Made by a program: the position numbers and the translations under genes
Notes under the pieces: model-generated
Database searches by the model: none
What the model saw: only the letters and a program-made list of their open reading frames with translations
What the model was told of the DNA's origin: nothing
Assembly (NCBI GenBank): GCA_016787045.1
Contig: JAEUVA010000008.1
Span: 301,743-365,742, forward strand
DNA length: 64,000 nt
Direction: 5' to 3'
Source: Chitinophagales bacterium
Lineage (GTDB): Bacteria > Bacteroidota > Bacteroidia > Chitinophagales > LD1
Part shown: positions 61,819 through 64,000 of the stretch, piece by piece
How positions within the stretch are numbered: position 1 is the stretch's first letter
How the letters are laid out: each line of letters starts with the position of its first letter

Positions 61819-62154
61819 ATGAGTAAGGCCTTAGATAACTGGAATCCGCCTGTTTTAGACAAGCCCGATTACTACGATACTGTAAAATACATTTACAAGC
61901 ATATTGAGTTTCATATCTCTGAAGATGAGGCCTACACGATACTTAACGCATTCATAGAAAAATGGGACGGCAGTGCTGGTCAAATGATCAAAGAAGATGA
62001 ACTTACCGCTCACGTGGTACAACGCCTGCAAAACAATTTTGATGTATTGCTTCCCTCAAAAAAGATAAAACGAGTGGTGGAACTTATACTGGGCTACTTG
62101 TTTACCACCGGTCATTTTTTTCAGCAGGAAATCAGCAACAACGGTGGCCGATAA
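61819..62154 (+). CDS. Uncharacterised small protein in the menaquinone operon
   Basis: 111 residues, mainly helical and soluble: 'YYDTVKYIYKHIEFHISEDEAYTILNAFIEKW', 'LTAHVVQRLQNNFDVLLPSKKIKRVVELILGYLF'. No catalytic motif and no cysteines. It lies 35 bp after menB and overlaps the start of menA by 11 bp, so its translation is coupled to the prenyltransferase. I do not recognise a family; a MenA partner or operon-specific helper is inference from position only. Confidence 0.72.
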   Translation: MSKALDNWNPPVLDKPDYYDTVKYIYKHIEFHISEDEAYTILNAFIEKWDGSAGQMIKEDELTAHVVQRLQNNFDVLLPSKKIKRVVELILGYLFTTGHFFQQEISNNGGR

Positions 62155-63067
62155 AATACAGGCGTGGATTTACGCTTTTCGTCTTCGCACACTTCCGTTA
62201 GCTTTTTCATCCATCATCACCGGTAGTGCCATTGCTTTTGTGTTGCACCGCCATAGCTTTTCTTGGATAGTATTTGGCCTTTGTCTGCTTACCACTTTAT
62301 TGCTTCAGATACTATCCAATTTAGCCAACGATTATGGCGATAGCGAAAAGGGGACAGACAACGATAGCCGTATAGGCCCTAAGCGGGCTGTGCAAGCCGG
62401 CTTGCTCAACTATAGCGAGATAAAGGCAGGTATGTTTGTAGCCACTTTGCTTTCTCTCGTTTCGGGCTGTACACTGATATATGCTGCTTTTCAAAATTTT
62501 GATTGGGGCTATTCTTCTTTATTTTTTCTGCTGGGGATTAGTGCAATCGCTGCAGCCATCAAATACACGGTGGGCAAAACTGCCTATGGCTATCAGGGCT
62601 TGGGCGATGTGTTTGTATTTTTATTTTTTGGAATTGTAGGTGTTTGCGGTAGCTTTTTTTTACAAGCCAAAGCCATTGACTATAGCTTACTACTACCCTC
62701 CTGCTCCATTGGATTTTTAGCTGCTGGCGTGCTAAACCTCAACAATATGCGCGATGCAGTAAGTGATGCTGCAGCCGGAAAAAATACATTGGTAGTCAAG
62801 ATAGGTGTTGAAAATGCAAAGTTGTACCACACCCTGCTTATAGCAGGTGCATACCTTGGGGCCTTTGCCTTTGTAGTTATTCACTTTACCTCTACCATGC
62901 AGTTTTTGTTTATGCTCACTATTCCGCTGCTACGCAAACATTGGGCCACTGTGCAGCAAGTTCAAAATCCGGTAGATTTTGACCCGCAACTCAAAGTGCT
63001 GGCTATTTCTACTTTTCTGTTTTCTATTTTGTTTTCTGCCGGGTGGATTATTGGGGCATGGGGATAA
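62144..63067 (+). CDS. menA: 1,4-dihydroxy-2-naphthoate polyprenyltransferase
   Basis: 307 residues with about eight to nine transmembrane helices. UbiA family motifs: 'RLRTLPLAFSSIITGSAIAF' at the N-terminus, the first Asp-rich motif in 'ANDYGDSEKGTDNDSRIG' (N-D-x-x-D), and a second in 'NNMRDAVSDAAAGKNTLVVKIG' (D-x-x-x-D). It prenylates dihydroxynaphthoate with CO2 loss at the inner membrane. Translation starts at GTG 62144, inside the preceding gene, an 11-bp overlap. No later men gene follows; a terminator comes next. Confidence 0.94.
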   Translation: MADKIQAWIYAFRLRTLPLAFSSIITGSAIAFVLHRHSFSWIVFGLCLLTTLLLQILSNLANDYGDSEKGTDNDSRIGPKRAVQAGLLNYSEIKAGMFVATLLSLVSGCTLIYAAFQNFDWGYSSLFFLLGISAIAAAIKYTVGKTAYGYQGLGDVFVFLFFGIVGVCGSFFLQAKAIDYSLLLPSCSIGFLAAGVLNLNNMRDAVSDAAAGKNTLVVKIGVENAKLYHTLLIAGAYLGAFAFVVIHFTSTMQFLFMLTIPLLRKHWATVQQVQNPVDFDPQLKVLAISTFLFSILFSAGWIIGAWG

Positions 63068-63070
63068 AAA

Positions 63071-63096
63071 CAAAAACCACCGCGACATTTGCGGTG
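63071..63096 (-). terminator. Terminator between convergent menA and the DegP-like gene
   Basis: CCACCGC (63076-63082) and GCGGTGG (63090-63096) pair perfectly around a 7-nt loop. On the minus strand the stem is followed by TTTTTGTTTTT, so it terminates the protease gene; on the plus strand it lies a few bases after the menA stop and could act in both directions. Confidence 0.8.
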
Positions 63097-63125
63097 GCTC
63101 CTGAAAAACATGAAATAATAATTTA

Positions 63126-64000
63126 CTACATTTTAAAAGCATAGAGATAACTAATAGCTTTATTTGGGTATAGCCCCTCTACCACTACTTTGCCTGATTT
63201 GTTTTGTAGTATGTTCGTAAAATCTTGCACACTACTCACCGGTTCATCATCAATCTGAGTGATCACAAAACCTTTACGAATATCTGTGTATTCTGAAAGC
63301 TTACCTTGTTTCACTTCATCAATTTTCACACCGCCCGATACTCCTAAGCTGCGTTTTTCCTGATCGGTGAGGTTAGAAACTTTTACACCTAACACGTCCA
63401 ACACATTGGTGCTGTTATCCACCACAGCAGTAGTGTTGTATTTATTCTTCAATACAATAACAGTGGTTTGCTTCTTGCCATCGCGGATGTAGTCCACATT
63501 AATTTTATCACCGGGGCGGTAGTTAGCTACTTGCTCTTGTAATTCTGGTGATGAGTTAACCGCTACTCCGTTGATGTGTGTAATCACATCTTTCTTTTTA
63601 ATACCACCATCTTCTGCCGAAGAACCGCTGTTCACTCCATCTACATACACCCCGTACGGGCGGTCAAAACCTACTTCTTTGGCAGTAGCATCATCCATAC
63701 TGCGAATGGTAACTCCCAAAAATCCGCGTTGCGTTACACCAAAGTTTTTCAAATCAAAAATCACTTTTTTTACGATGTTTGAAGGCACGGCAAAGGAGTA
63801 CCCTGCGTAAGAGCCGGTGGGTGATGCAATAGCAGTGTTTATACCAATTAACTCCCCATTTACATTTACTAATGCCCCACCACTGTTACCCGGGTTTACG
63901 GCAGCATCTGTTTGAATAAAAGACTCAATAGCCGAACTGCTTTTAGAAGTGGTATTACCACCCAGTATATTAATGTTGCGACCCTTGGCGCTGATAATAC
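63126..64000 (-). CDS. DegP/HtrA-family serine protease, C-terminal part (5' end beyond the window)
   Basis: The minus-strand frame is open to the window edge, so the N-terminus is missing. The visible part (~290 residues) begins within the protease domain: the active-site serine in '[19 protein letters not shown]' and '[10 protein letters not shown]'. PDZ1 ('[20 protein letters not shown]', '[33 protein letters not shown]' region) and a shorter PDZ2 ('[31 protein letters not shown]' region) follow. It degrades or refolds misfolded envelope proteins. Its 3' end is followed by a terminator. Confidence 0.95.
   Translation of the reverse strand, partial: IISAKGRNINILGGNTTSKSSSAIESFIQTDAAVNPGNSGGALVNVNGELIGINTAIASPTGSYAGYSFAVPSNIVKKVIFDLKNFGVTQRGFLGVTIRSMDDATAKEVGFDRPYGVYVDGVNSGSSAEDGGIKKKDVITHINGVAVNSSPELQEQVANYRPGDKINVDYIRDGKKQTTVIVLKNKYNTTAVVDNSTNVLDVLGVKVSNLTDQEKRSLGVSGGVKIDEVKQGKLSEYTDIRKGFVITQIDDEPVSSVQDFTNILQNKSGKVVVEGLYPNKAISYLYAFKM

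Noticed and set aside
1..64000. tRNA, rRNA or SRP RNA genes
   Set aside because: I scanned intergenic stretches by eye for cloverleaf ends (CCA/GTTCGA-like T-loops) and saw none; most gaps are under 150 bp. A tRNAscan run would settle it.

Overview
This 64 kb window reads as chromosomal DNA of a Bacteroidota bacterium, probably from the Chitinophagales/Sphingobacteriales side of the phylum, although the sequence does not settle the order. The evidence is: an LpxC-FabZ fusion, a giant cell-surface protein with a type IX secretion (type B) C-terminal domain, many 'SC' lipoproteins, a fused alpha/beta 2-oxoacid dehydrogenase E1, few Shine-Dalgarno sequences, and several promoters with the phylum's TAnnTTTG -7 box. 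It is gene-dense, without rRNA, tRNA, prophage, recognisable transposase or CRISPR array.

Layout. 0-10.4 kb: end of a SPOR-domain gene, a DUF255/YyaL protein, an FKBP isomerase, a bestrophin channel, then the lipid A genes lpxD, lpxC-fabZ and lpxA, an AsmA-like protein and cytidine deaminase. 10.4-16.5 kb: a GT39 membrane glycosyltransferase, a biotin-carrier protein next to a eukaryote-type 3-hydroxyacyl-CoA dehydratase (HACD/PTPLA), and a SirB1-like gene abutting topA. 16.6-23.9 kb: a TMTC-like membrane TPR protein, then a minus-strand run atpA-atpG-scpB-cytochrome c-merR-capA. Its own promoter lies directly before atpA, and no atpH/F/E/B is present.

23.9-24.8 kb is the only long non-genic stretch. 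It holds at least six perfect or near-perfect hairpins and a 14-unit, 21-bp minisatellite that encodes a heptad-like Glu/Ala-rich reading frame broken by one TAG. 24.8-28.9 kb is the 1375-residue T9SS surface protein. 29-35 kb: ffh, dapB, a small membrane protein, folA, a Sua5/TsaC protein, glutaryl-CoA dehydrogenase and a DUF2147 protein. 35-38 kb: small membrane and lipoproteins plus a gmhA/nucleotidyltransferase heptose pair coupled by a GTGA overlap.

38-42.1 kb is the most unusual block. It is a tight five-gene minus-strand operon of two lipoproteins with DUF1549/PSCyt2-like helical repeats, a DUF1501 (alkaline-phosphatase-fold) protein, a lipoprotein with a CX4CH haem-like motif (PSD1-like) and a small lipoprotein. 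It looks like a split version of the PSD1/DUF1549/DUF1553 plus DUF1501 protein pair familiar from planctomycetes, whose function is unknown. It is the best candidate here for an undescribed system.

42-52 kb: an orphan MlaD, a GldM-C-like secreted protein, a PAS-GAF histidine kinase gene interrupted by one in-frame TGA, a small membrane protein, a cobalamin-riboswitch-like element before the fused E1 gene, an alkylglycerol-monooxygenase-like membrane hydroxylase and three small exported proteins. 52-64 kb: leuS, an IPNS-like oxygenase, kynureninase, a histidine phosphatase, the menaquinone operon menF-menD-menB-(unknown)-menA, and the 3' part of a DegP/HtrA protease. All family calls were made by reading motifs; no database search was possible.
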